A DNA stretch of 11,418 nt. Source: RGIG7213 sp045544195. Lineage in GTDB: Bacteria; Bacillota; Clostridia; Oscillospirales; CAG-272. Below are positions 1 through 6,856 of this stretch, in pieces. Every line of letters begins with the position of its first letter. Within the stretch, counting starts at the first letter, position 1. The DNA is taken from positions 1 to 11,418 of the forward strand of contig JAZPYO010000049.1 in assembly GCA_045544195.1 (NCBI GenBank), given 5' to 3'. The notes under the pieces are model-generated. The model did no database searches and was not told the DNA's origin. It saw only the letters and a program-made list of their open reading frames with translations. A program made the translations under genes and the position numbers.

Positions 1-116
1 CGATATGTTTGCTCCGCAAACGAGGGATTTATCTCATATCGAATTGGCGCGAAGCGACAATATATCGAGCTTGAACGAAGTGAAAGCATATCGAGTCAAC
101 GAAGTTGACATATCGA
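1..116. repeat. ATATCGA repeat array with palindromic spacers
   Basis: The 7-mer ATATCGA occurs at 36-42, 62-68, 88-94 and 110-116, so the starts are 26, 26 and 22 nt apart. The spacers (43-61, 69-87, 95-109) are 19, 19 and 15 nt long. Each is a palindrome or near-palindrome with the triplet GAA exactly at its centre: 7 of 8, 6 of 8 and 6 of 6 possible pairs match. An inverted copy, CGATATG (1-7), pairs with CATATCG (35-41) around a smaller hairpin TTTGC-TCC-GCAAA (8-20). The array may continue left of the window. No protein-coding signal supports the short ORFs crossing it. Function is unknown; it could be a mobile palindromic intergenic repeat or a protein-binding array. Confidence 0.75.
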
Positions 117-124
117 CAGAAAGA

Positions 125-172
125 AAAAACAGAGCAAGAACAGAAGGTCTTATATCCTTTTATCCTTGCTCT
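125..172 (-). terminator. probable intrinsic terminator of the hyd operon
   Basis: Read on the minus strand, AGAGCAAG (172-165) pairs with CTTGCTCT (138-131). An inner AAGG/CCTT stem lies inside the loop, and the outer arm is followed after one G by TTTTTT (plus-strand A-run just left of 131). It lies about 130 nt beyond the hydF stop codon with no gene between, so it is the best candidate for the end of the hydEGF transcript. The loop is longer than in a classical terminator. Confidence 0.5.
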
Positions 173-189
173 TTTCTGCTTATATAAGG

Positions 190-249
190 GTTTGGGCTTA
201 GCCCATTTGCGTTTGACATGACAAACGCGATGCTCGCACTTAGCGATAT
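190..249. repeat. cluster of small hairpins downstream of hydF
   Basis: Three perfect small inverted repeats sit side by side: GGGC-TTA-GCCC (194-204), GCGTTTG/CAAACGC with a 6-nt loop (209-228), and GCGA-TGC-TCGC (227-237), which shares two bases with the previous one. An inverted copy of the array core, CGATAT, is at 244-249. The short (3-nt) loops and the CGATAT copy suggest this belongs with the ATATCGA array at 1-116. No gene is seen between 1 and 303; the rest of the interval (250-303) shows nothing recognisable. Confidence 0.5.
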
Positions 250-303
250 TTTTTAAATTCTCCGTTAAGAGTATCACCCATACGTGACCGAGCGTTTGTA
301 TTA

Positions 304-1497
304 TTAAAATTTATCGACCTTTATATCGGGAAAAACCTTTAAACTGCGTCTTAAAATTCCGTTCATTTCGGCAATAGCCACACCGTAATTGACCATAGGC
401 ACGCCGTTTTGCTCTGCTGTTGCCATACGGTAATGCATTTCCTTTTGATTGAGCATACATCCGCCGCAATGCACAACGAGTGATATACCCGAAAGATCAT
501 CGGGAAATTCACCGCCGCTTGAAAAAACAAAATTCAATTCTTTTTTCGTAAAGAGTCGCATCATATTCGGTATTTTTACGCTTCCAATGTCCTTACAGCT
601 TCTTCTGTGAGTACAGCCCTCTGAAATAAGAACGGTATCATTATCATTAAGATAATGTATTTTCATAGCGCCGTCTACAAGCGTCTGCAATTCACCCTTA
701 TACCTTGCGAACAATATCGAAAACGACGTTAACGGAATATCATCAGGAACGATACGGGCAACCTTTCCGAACACCTGCGAATCTGTTATTACGATATCGG
801 GCGGTGATGCCATACCGTCAAGCATTTTTGATAGCTGCTCCGGCTGACAGCATATACAAGTGCCGTGTGCATCGAGAATATCCCTTACCGTTTGCTGCTG
901 CGGCAATATTATTCTGCCCTTCGGCGCTGCCTCGTCAATAGGCATAACGAGAACTGCTGTGGGATTATCACAAAGAATATCCGTCACGATACGCTTATTT
1001 TCAGCGCTTGTTCTGTATACTCCGCATATTGCAGCCTTCAGCTCCTCTATGCCCTTTTTATCTCTTGCGCTGACCGCAATTCCGTCATCGTATACAACAG
1101 ATGATGCATCTGATTTATTATACGCCTTGACATACGGGATATTTCTTTTTTCAAACTCGCTTATCAGCAATATATCGATCGGTGAGATACCCTTTTGAGC
1201 ATCTATGACGACGACCGCAATATCGGTATATGCAAGTGTCCTTCTCGTTGTCTTTACGCGTAATTCGCCAAGATCTCCCACATCGTCAAATCCGGGGGTA
1301 TCTACTATAACGACTGCGCCGAGCGGCAAAAGCTCCATAGCCTTTTTAACAGGGTCAGTAGTTGTTCCGGGAGTATCTGACACCACCGAAACACTCTGAT
1401 CTGTCAACGCATTGACAAGACTTGATTTACCCGCATTACGCATACCGAAAAAGCCGATAGTTATCCTTTCACCCGATGGTGTTTCGTTTAGCTTCAT
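304..1497 (-). CDS. hydF: [FeFe] hydrogenase H-cluster maturation GTPase HydF
   Basis: HydF is the GTP-hydrolysing scaffold that receives the diiron subsite precursor made by HydE and HydG and delivers it to apo-hydrogenase in the cytoplasm. The 397-residue product has an N-terminal GTPase domain: P-loop GMRNAGKSS (18-26), the switch segment TPGTTTDP (42-49), DTPG (66-69), NKSD (127-130) and SARD (143-146). The C-terminal cluster-binding domain shows the HydF pattern C295-T-H297 and H343-C344-x-x-C347, the expected iron-sulfur ligand set. Length is normal for the family. The start is preceded by a GAGG ribosome binding site, and only 8 nt separate it from the hydG stop, so it is the last gene of the operon. 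All expected functional residues are present. Confidence 0.97.
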   Translation of the reverse strand: MKLNETPSGERITIGFFGMRNAGKSSLVNALTDQSVSVVSDTPGTTTDPVKKAMELLPLGAVVIVDTPGFDDVGDLGELRVKTTRRTLAYTDIAVVVIDAQKGISPIDILLISEFEKRNIPYVKAYNKSDASSVVYDDGIAVSARDKKGIEELKAAICGVYRTSAENKRIVTDILCDNPTAVLVMPIDEAAPKGRIILPQQQTVRDILDAHGTCICCQPEQLSKMLDGMASPPDIVITDSQVFGKVARIVPDDIPLTSFSILFARYKGELQTLVDGAMKIHYLNDNDTVLISEGCTHRRSCKDIGSVKIPNMMRLFTKKELNFVFSSGGEFPDDLSGISLVVHCGGCMLNQKEMHYRMATAEQNGVPMVNYGVAIAEMNGILRRSLKVFPDIKVDKF

Positions 1498-1505
1498 ATA
1501 CTACC

Positions 1506-2954
1506 TCAGAATCTGAAATCACGTCTGTTGGAATTTTTGATAGCTTCAATATTATCCTTGGCTATATTGCGTACCTTTTCCTTCGGAATACGCTCAAGCT
1601 CACGCTTTATCATCTCATAGCCTGCCTTTTTTGTTTCATCGCTTGCGTAATCCACAAGATACTCTGTAAGAGTCATAAGAGCATTCGGATGGCAGCAGTT
1701 AAGTATCTGACCTGTTTTGCACAGGCTCATAAATCTGTCGCCCGTCCTTCCCTCTCTGTAACACGCCGTGCAGAATGACGGTATATGTCCGTTATCTATA
1801 AGCCAGTGAACCACCTCATCAAGCGTTCTCTGGTCAGAAACGTCAAACTGCTCTGTATCGTGAGGACGCTCCAAAGATGCATATCCTCCGACAGAAGTAC
1901 GTGAGCCGCCGCTTACCTGTGATACACCGAGATTAAGAAGCTCAGAACGCACCTGCTCTGACTCTCGTGTAGATATGATGATGCCCGTATACGGCACTGC
2001 AAGTCTTATGCAAGCCGTTATTTTTTTGAACATTTCATCGCTGATGGAATTATCAAATGCAGTCGGGTCTATGTCGGATGCTTTCTTTATTCTCGGAACA
2101 CTTATCGTATGCGGACCTACGCCGAATACTGCTTCAAGATGCTCTGCATGCATAATGAGTCCCGCAAACTCGTATTTATAAAGCTCCAAGCCGAACAGAA
2201 CGCCGAGTCCCACATCGTCAATACCGCCCTGCATTGCTCTGTCGTGCGCCTCCGTATGATAAGCGTAATCGTGCTTTGGGCCTGTGGGATGGAGCTTCAG
2301 ATAGCTTTCCTTATGATACGTTTCCTGAAAGAGTATATACGTTCCTATTCCCGCATCCTTCAGCTTTCTGTAATTTTCGACCGTTGTTGCGGCTATATTT
2401 ACGTTTACTCTGCGTATTGCTCCGTTTTTGTGGTTTACGCTGTATATCGTATTGATACATTCAAGAATGTATTCTATCGGATTATTCACAGGGTCTTCGC
2501 CGGACTCTATCGCAAGACGCTTGTGTCCCATATCCTGAAGCGCTATGACCTCTGCTTTTACCTCTTCCTGTGTCAGCTTTTTTCTCGGTATCGTCTTATT
2601 TTTAAGGTGATACGGGCAGTAAACACATCCGTTCACACAGTAATTTGACAGATACAAGGGGGCGAATATTACTATTCTGTTGCCGTAAAATGCGAGCTTT
2701 ATCTCCTCTGCCACCTTATATATCTGCTGTATTTTTTCAGGTATCTCACAGGCAAGCAGGACCGATGCCTCTCTGTGTGTAAGTCCTGAGCAAACATAGC
2801 CCGTTTCCGTTTTTTTCGGACGCGCCTTATCGATGATACTGTCGATAAGCTCAACATTATTTTTGTTTTCCTCTGCATATTGCAGAGTCGCTCTGATCTC
2901 GCCGTCGTTTATAAATTCTTCGGCCTTCATTGATCTCGGATCGTAGTTAAACAT
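1506..2954 (-). CDS. hydG: [FeFe] hydrogenase maturase HydG (radical SAM tyrosine lyase)
   Basis: HydG cleaves L-tyrosine to p-cresol plus the CO and cyanide ligands, producing an Fe(CO)2(CN) synthon for the H-cluster. The 482-residue sequence has the radical-SAM cysteine motif CVNGCVYC (C106, C110, C113) in the N-terminal half of a TIM-barrel domain. It also has the HydG-specific C-terminal auxiliary cluster motif CxxC-x22-C (C395, C398, C421), which separates it from the related thiamine enzyme ThiH. Length matches the family. A ribosome binding site AAAGGA lies about 9 nt before the ATG. It sits 56 nt downstream of hydE and 8 nt upstream of hydF, with no promoter or terminator seen in either gap, so co-transcription is likely. 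Confidence 0.98.
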   Translation of the reverse strand: MFNYDPRSMKAEEFINDGEIRATLQYAEENKNNVELIDSIIDKARPKKTETGYVCSGLTHREASVLLACEIPEKIQQIYKVAEEIKLAFYGNRIVIFAPLYLSNYCVNGCVYCPYHLKNKTIPRKKLTQEEVKAEVIALQDMGHKRLAIESGEDPVNNPIEYILECINTIYSVNHKNGAIRRVNVNIAATTVENYRKLKDAGIGTYILFQETYHKESYLKLHPTGPKHDYAYHTEAHDRAMQGGIDDVGLGVLFGLELYKYEFAGLIMHAEHLEAVFGVGPHTISVPRIKKASDIDPTAFDNSISDEMFKKITACIRLAVPYTGIIISTRESEQVRSELLNLGVSQVSGGSRTSVGGYASLERPHDTEQFDVSDQRTLDEVVHWLIDNGHIPSFCTACYREGRTGDRFMSLCKTGQILNCCHPNALMTLTEYLVDYASDETKKAGYEMIKRELERIPKEKVRNIAKDNIEAIKNSNRRDFRF

Positions 2955-3010
2955 ATTTTCAATTCCTTTCTTGCAGGTCAGAAATATCTTCCCTGTCAGA
3001 TAAATTATTT

Positions 3011-4072
3011 TCAGTTAAGGTTCACGGAAGGGTGATCGCCGCGGCTTCCCGTAGCTTCAAAGCCGATCTCCGCCATAGATGCCATAAGCTCTGCAATTCC
3101 CTCTGCCGCCTCGCAGCCTGTAAAAGCTTTTCCGTTATACAGCATATACTTTTCCCGCACCGATGCAGGAGAAAGATTAGGCATTATTACGTTTGCCCCG
3201 TGCAGTATTCCGTTTTCCCTGCCGCCGCTTCCGACGGAATTAAGCGCAGTCGTTGACGGAAGAAGTATATCAGGGTGAATAAGTCTTACAACAGACAAAA
3301 GATAGCACGTCAGCTCACTTGAATACGGCATTATGCCAAAAGAGCCGAACGGCGTTTCGTTATGCGGTATAAAAGGACCTATTCCACACATTTCGGGCTT
3401 GAATTCTTCAATAAATTTAAGGTCCTTTGCTATATGCTCCTCTGTCTGAAACGGAGAGCCTACCATAAATCCGCAGCCAACCTGAAAGCCCTCGCATCTG
3501 AGATCGTTAAGACATTTCATTCTGTTGTCAAACGACATATTCTTCGGATGAAGCATACCGTAATGGTCCTTATCAGCCGTTTCGTGACGCAAAAGATATC
3601 TGTCTGCTCCCGCTGATCTCAATGCTCTGTAGCTTTCACGCCCTCTCTCGCCGAGCGACAGAGTGACCGCCGCATCGGGATAAAGGCTTTTTATATCGGA
3701 TATGATACTGCACAGCCTGTCATCCGTGAAATATCCGTCCTCGCCGCCCTGCAAAACAAATGTCCGCAGTCCGAGAGAATATCCGATCTTACAGCACGAG
3801 AGTATCTGCTCCTTATCAAGCCGATATCTTTCACACAGCGAATTGCTTTTTCTTATTCCGCAGTAATAGCAGTCATTGCTACATATATTTGATATTTCGA
3901 TAAGACCTCGCAAATACACCTTATTGCCGAATACAGCCCTGCGCGCCTTGTCTGCATACGCTCTTATAACAGAATCTGTTTTTCCGCAATAGCCGCGAAC
4001 TAATTCAAAATACTCATCGCAGCTCAGAGAATGCTCGCTTGCGAGCTTTTCTATCAAGGCAAGAGTACTCAT
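3011..4072 (-). CDS. hydE: [FeFe] hydrogenase maturase HydE (radical SAM)
   Basis: HydE is the radical SAM enzyme that processes the HydG-derived iron synthon on the way to the diiron subsite. The 353-residue product carries the radical-SAM motif CSNDCYYC (C64, C68, C71), then a glycine-rich QGGED segment (109-113) and the barrel sequence VGCGFMVGSPFQT (198-210) typical of the HydE/BioB group. The C-terminal region, where some HydE proteins bind a second, dispensable [4Fe-4S] cluster through three cysteines, has only one cysteine (C320), so that cluster is probably absent. The start codon lies 1 nt after the stop of the upstream regulator gene, with a GAGG site inside the end of that gene. 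This implies translational coupling. Confidence 0.96.
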   Translation of the reverse strand: MSTLALIEKLASEHSLSCDEYFELVRGYCGKTDSVIRAYADKARRAVFGNKVYLRGLIEISNICSNDCYYCGIRKSNSLCERYRLDKEQILSCCKIGYSLGLRTFVLQGGEDGYFTDDRLCSIISDIKSLYPDAAVTLSLGERGRESYRALRSAGADRYLLRHETADKDHYGMLHPKNMSFDNRMKCLNDLRCEGFQVGCGFMVGSPFQTEEHIAKDLKFIEEFKPEMCGIGPFIPHNETPFGSFGIMPYSSELTCYLLSVVRLIHPDILLPSTTALNSVGSGGRENGILHGANVIMPNLSPASVREKYMLYNGKAFTGCEAAEGIAELMASMAEIGFEATGSRGDHPSVNLN

Positions 4073-4073
4073 T

Positions 4074-4319
4074 TTATACCTCTGAATAAGCCGTTTTTAC
4101 ACTGACGCGATTCAGTCTGCCGATCTTTCCGGCGAGAGCCGATGTTATATCCTGCGGAGCATCGAGAGCTACGCTTATGATATTTATTCCCTTTGCTCTG
4201 TACGGAATGCCCATTCTGCCGATGATATGATCTGCGTAATCGTGCAAAAGTGCGTTTACAGCCTCTGCAGCACTGTTATCCTCAACGATAATACTCATTA
4301 CCGCAACACGTGTTTCCAT
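4074..4319 (-). CDS. TM1266-family putative regulator of iron-only hydrogenase system
   Basis: This small (81 aa) ACT/ferredoxin-fold-like protein matches the TM1266 family, which is commonly found beside hydEGF in fermentative anaerobes and is annotated as a putative regulator; its ligand and mechanism are not established. Family features seen are the N-terminal strand RVAVMSIIVED, the central GRMGIPYRAKGINIISVALD and the terminal GRLNRVSVKTAYSEV. I chose the ATG at 4319 over an upstream in-frame ATG at 4376 because AAAGGAG lies 8 nt before it and the protein then has the family's usual length and N-terminus. It is the first gene of the hyd operon and nearly abuts hydE. Confidence 0.88.
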   Translation of the reverse strand: METRVAVMSIIVEDNSAAEAVNALLHDYADHIIGRMGIPYRAKGINIISVALDAPQDITSALAGKIGRLNRVSVKTAYSEV

Positions 4320-4380
4320 AAACAACTCCTTTGATACTGCATTTAAGCATTGCATGGTACGCTTTGATACCCACATATAT

Positions 4381-4389
4381 ATTATGCCA
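4381..4389 (-). promoter_or_regulatory. candidate extended -10 promoter for the hyd operon
   Basis: On the minus strand the sequence TGG-CATAAT (4389-4381) matches an extended -10 element (TGn followed by a one-mismatch TATAAT). No good -35 hexamer lies at the usual distance, which is acceptable for extended -10 promoters. Transcription would begin near 4374, giving a leader of about 55 nt before the ATG at 4319. That leader contains two copies of GTATCAAAG. Confidence 0.45.
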
Positions 4390-4408
4390 CGCTTTTGTGA
4401 ATTTTTCT

Positions 4409-4423
4409 ATCAACATTGATCAA
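4409..4423. promoter_or_regulatory. candidate operator between divergent promoters
   Basis: ATCAA-CA-TTGAT (4409-4420) is an inverted repeat. It overlaps a second palindrome, TTGATCAA (4416-4423). The element lies just upstream of both divergent promoters (minus -10 at 4381-4386, plus -35 at 4433-4438), a good place for a factor controlling both. No known regulator motif was matched with confidence, and AT-rich DNA produces such palindromes by chance. Confidence 0.3.
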
Positions 4424-4432
4424 AATTGGGTA

Positions 4433-4461
4433 TTGATTTTTTCTTTGCAATATAGTATAAT
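4433..4461 (+). promoter_or_regulatory. sigma-A-type promoter for the plus-strand gene run
   Basis: TTGATT (4433-4438) and a perfect TATAAT (4456-4461) are separated by exactly 17 nt. This is a strong housekeeping promoter facing the phosphatase gene. The start site would be near 4468, leaving a leader of about 40 nt that contains the ribosome binding site AAAGG (4493-4497) before the ATG at 4509. Confidence 0.8.
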
Positions 4462-4508
4462 AATAAAGAATATATTCGCTAAACCAACTGTGAAAGGCAA
4501 AACAGATC

Positions 4509-4976
4509 ATGAAAAAAATTATGTTTGTGTGCTACGGCAACATATGCCGCTCACCGACAGCCGAATTCGTTTTCAAGGATATAGTCAAAAGGCACGGTAT
4601 GCAAAACGAGTTTTATATAGCTTCATCGGCAACCTCGACTGAGGAGCTCGGAAACAGTGTATACCGTCCGTCAAAGGAAGAAATGCAAAGGCACGGTATT
4701 GACTGCTCAGGCAAGTATTCAGTGCAGCTCAAGCATTCAGACTATGAAAAATACGATCTTTTCATCGGAATGGATTCAGCAAATATCAGAAGCATGCGAG
4801 CGATACTCGGACGCGATGATGGCGGAAAGATAAAAAGGCTGATGGATTATACAGACAAGAGCGCAGACGTCAGCGATCCGTGGTACACACGGCGTTTCGA
4901 TATAGCATATAACGATATATTACAAGGCTGTCAGGGACTTTTTTACGCTCTGACGGGTATTAAGGACGGAGAATGA
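4509..4976 (+). CDS. low-molecular-weight protein tyrosine phosphatase
   Basis: This is a cytoplasmic phosphatase that removes phosphate from protein tyrosine (possibly also arginine) through a cysteine-phosphate intermediate. The 155-residue product starts with the signature P-loop CYGNICRS (C8 nucleophile, R14, S15), and the general acid is D123 in the DPWY motif (123-126). Both are intact and the length is normal. Class members act on tyrosine kinases of capsule synthesis (Wzb type) or on arginine phosphate (YwlE type); nothing nearby shows which, as no kinase gene is in the window. It follows the sigma-A-type promoter and is 3 nt upstream of the phosphoesterase gene, so the two are probably co-translated. 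Confidence 0.93.
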   Translation: MKKIMFVCYGNICRSPTAEFVFKDIVKRHGMQNEFYIASSATSTEELGNSVYRPSKEEMQRHGIDCSGKYSVQLKHSDYEKYDLFIGMDSANIRSMRAILGRDDGGKIKRLMDYTDKSADVSDPWYTRRFDIAYNDILQGCQGLFYALTGIKDGE

Positions 4977-4979
4977 ATT

Positions 4980-5525
4980 ATGAAATGGCTTATAGCATCA
5001 GACATTCACGGAGCAGCAGGATACTGCCGTATGCTTATAGATGCATACAGAAGCGAAGGCGCTGACAAATTACTGCTTTTGGGCGACATACTTTACCACG
5101 GTCCCCGAAATGACCTGGCGGAGCTTTACGAGCCAAAGCAGGTCATACAGATGCTTAACGGTATAAAAGACGATATACTGTGCGTAAGAGGCAATTGCGA
5201 CTCCGAGGTAGATCAGATGGTGCTTCGATTTCCCATTATGGCAGATTACGCCGTTATCACACACGGAAAAAGACTGATATTCGCAACACACGGCCACATA
5301 TACAACAGCAATTCGCTTTTGCCTATGAAAAAAGACGATATATTGCTTCACGGTCACACTCACGTGCCTGCAAAAAAGATATTTGACGATCACATTTATT
5401 TAAATCCCGGCTCGGTGTCAATTCCAAAGAACGATTCCGACCGCAGCTATATGACATTTGAAAACGGTGTATTTATTTGGAAAACTCTTTCAGGCAAGCA
5501 ATACGATACATTCGTTATCGAATGA
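4980..5525 (+). CDS. yfcE: YfcE/MJ0936-family metallophosphoesterase
   Basis: The product is a 181-residue calcineurin-like phosphodiesterase with two-metal active-site motifs in order: D8-x-H10, GD at 35-36, GNCD at 71-74 (N72), H104 in ATHGH, and the HGHTH block at 124-128. The NPGS motif (142-145) closes the domain as in YfcE. Family members hydrolyse phosphodiester model substrates in a metal-dependent way; the physiological substrate is not settled. A GGAG site within the last codons of the upstream phosphatase serves the ATG, 3 nt after that stop. Length fits the family, and no signal peptide is seen, so it is cytoplasmic. The symbol follows the E. coli homologue and does not imply proven orthology. 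Confidence 0.88.
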   Translation: MKWLIASDIHGAAGYCRMLIDAYRSEGADKLLLLGDILYHGPRNDLAELYEPKQVIQMLNGIKDDILCVRGNCDSEVDQMVLRFPIMADYAVITHGKRLIFATHGHIYNSNSLLPMKKDDILLHGHTHVPAKKIFDDHIYLNPGSVSIPKNDSDRSYMTFENGVFIWKTLSGKQYDTFVIE

Positions 5526-5540
5526 TCCTGAAAAAAGAAT

Positions 5541-5587
5541 AACTCTCTTTCGTTACGGCAATACTTTCAAAAAAACGAAGGAGAATT
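5541..5587 (+). promoter_or_regulatory. hairpin predicted to mask the alcohol dehydrogenase RBS
   Basis: TCTCTTTCGTT (5544-5554) can pair with AACGAAGGAGA (5574-5584) in an uninterrupted 11-bp helix containing one G-U pair. After one mismatch, two further A-T pairs (5541-5542 with 5586-5587) extend it. The 3' arm contains the whole ribosome binding site AAGGAG (5578-5583) of the gene starting at 5591, so the folded mRNA would hide it. The loop is 19 nt. No U-run follows, so it is not a terminator. A switch or thermosensor role is inference. Confidence 0.45.
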
Positions 5588-5590
5588 GCT

Positions 5591-6805
5591 ATGGCAAGAT
5601 TTACTTTACCGAAGGACATATACTACGGAAAGGGCTCGCTTGAGCAGCTTAAGGATCTTAAGGGAAAACGCGCGGCAGTATGCACAGGCGGAACCTCAAT
5701 GAAGCGCTTCGGCTTTCTTGACAAGGTCGTACAGCTTTTGGAAAAAGGCGGTATGTCCGTTTGTATCATTGACGGCATAGAGCCGGACCCATCAGTTCAG
5801 ACCGTTATGCGCGGAGCTGAAAAAATGCTTGAATTCAGCCCTGACTGGATAGTGGCGCTCGGCGGCGGCTCGCCTATCGATGCCGCTAAGGCTATGTGGA
5901 TAAAATACGAGCATCCTGATATCACCTTTGAGGAAATGTGCCGTGTCTTTTCCATTCCCGAATTAAGAAAAAAGGCACGCTTTTGTGCCATTTCCTCAAC
6001 ATCGGGCTCTGCAACGGAGGTAACTGCATTTTCAATAATCACAGATTACGAAAAGGGCATAAAATATCCGATAGCGGATCATGAGATAACCCCTGATATT
6101 GCAATAGTTGACCCCGATTTAGCGCAGACGATGCCGAAAAGGCTTACAGCACACACGGGTATGGATGCAATGACCCACGCGATCGAAGCATATGTTTCGA
6201 CATCTGCAAGCGATCTTACAGATCCTTTGGCGCTACACGCAATAAAGATGATCTATGAGCATCTTATCCCATCGTACAACGGCAATTCACACAGCCGAGA
6301 AAAAATGCACAACGCTCAATGTCTTGCGGGAATGGCGTTCACAAACGCACTTTTGGGCATAGTTCATTCTATGGCGCACAAAACAGGAACAGCGTTTGCA
6401 GATTACGGCGGACATCTGATACACGGAGCCGCAAACGCAATGTATCTGCCAAAGGTGATAGCATTTAACTGTCAGGATGAAAGAGCGCGCAAAAGATACT
6501 CAGAAATTGCGAAAATGCTTCATCTCGGCGGTGAAAACGAGCATCAGGACGTTCAGCTGCTTATTTCTCAATTAAGAAACATGAACAAGCAGCTTGATAT
6601 ACCGCTGTGCATAAAAGCGTGCGATGCTTCCTGCGGAAGCGATGGCGGATTTATTCCGGAGGAAGTATTCTCCCAAAGACTTGAATGCATAGCATCAGAG
6701 GCGGTAAAAGATGCATGCACATTATCAAATCCAAGAAAAATATCAATTGAAGAAATGAAAAAGCTGCTTCTGTGCTGCTACTATGATACAGAGGTAGACT
6801 TCTGA
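5591..6805 (+). CDS. iron-containing alcohol dehydrogenase
   Basis: This 404-residue group III alcohol dehydrogenase interconverts aldehydes and alcohols with NAD(P)H and a bound divalent metal, usually iron, in the cytoplasm. The dinucleotide-binding motif GGGSPID is at 91-97. Metal ligands predicted by comparison with lactaldehyde reductase FucO are D192 and H196 (GMDAMTHAIEAY), H259 (GIVHSMAHKTG) and H278 (HGAANA). The spacing from H259 to H278 is about five residues longer than in FucO, because of a short insert around YGGHLI. Substrate cannot be read from sequence; butanol- or ethanol-type activity is plausible. Its RBS AAGGAG lies 7 nt before the ATG, inside a predicted hairpin. In an operon context with nfnAB it is probably a sink for reduced nucleotides during fermentation. 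Confidence 0.93.
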   Translation: MARFTLPKDIYYGKGSLEQLKDLKGKRAAVCTGGTSMKRFGFLDKVVQLLEKGGMSVCIIDGIEPDPSVQTVMRGAEKMLEFSPDWIVALGGGSPIDAAKAMWIKYEHPDITFEEMCRVFSIPELRKKARFCAISSTSGSATEVTAFSIITDYEKGIKYPIADHEITPDIAIVDPDLAQTMPKRLTAHTGMDAMTHAIEAYVSTSASDLTDPLALHAIKMIYEHLIPSYNGNSHSREKMHNAQCLAGMAFTNALLGIVHSMAHKTGTAFADYGGHLIHGAANAMYLPKVIAFNCQDERARKRYSEIAKMLHLGGENEHQDVQLLISQLRNMNKQLDIPLCIKACDASCGSDGGFIPEEVFSQRLECIASEAVKDACTLSNPRKISIEEMKKLLLCCYYDTEVDF

Positions 6806-6810
6806 TATAA

Positions 6811-6828
6811 GAATATGACCGTATATTC
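6811..6828 (+). repeat. small hairpin just after the alcohol dehydrogenase stop
   Basis: GAATAT (6811-6816) and ATATTC (6823-6828) pair perfectly; an added G-U pair leaves the 4-nt loop ACCG. No T-run follows, so it is a poor terminator. It could stabilise the 3' end of the upstream message or belong with the larger structured element that follows. Confidence 0.4.
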
Positions 6829-6856
6829 ATAAGCGAACAGTTTTCAGTGCGGTGCA

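Noticed and set aside
36..116. CRISPR array
   Set aside because: The repeat is only 7 nt, the spacers are 15-19 nt and palindromic, and no cas gene is in the window. Real CRISPR repeats are about 23-40 nt with non-palindromic spacers of similar size.
29..277. 82-residue minus-strand ORF and 60-residue plus-strand ORF (5-187) over the repeat region
   Set aside because: Both run through palindromic repeats, lack a convincing ribosome binding site and encode low-complexity sequence resembling no known protein.
2109..2648. 179-residue plus-strand ORF inside hydG
   Set aside because: It is antisense to hydG, Cys/Tyr/Ile-rich without domain signals, and explained by hydG codon use.
4409..4423. 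Known FNR/CRP- or Rex-type operator
   Set aside because: The arm spacing (2 nt) is shorter than the FNR/CRP pattern and the sequence does not match the Rex consensus. It is kept only as an unnamed candidate operator.
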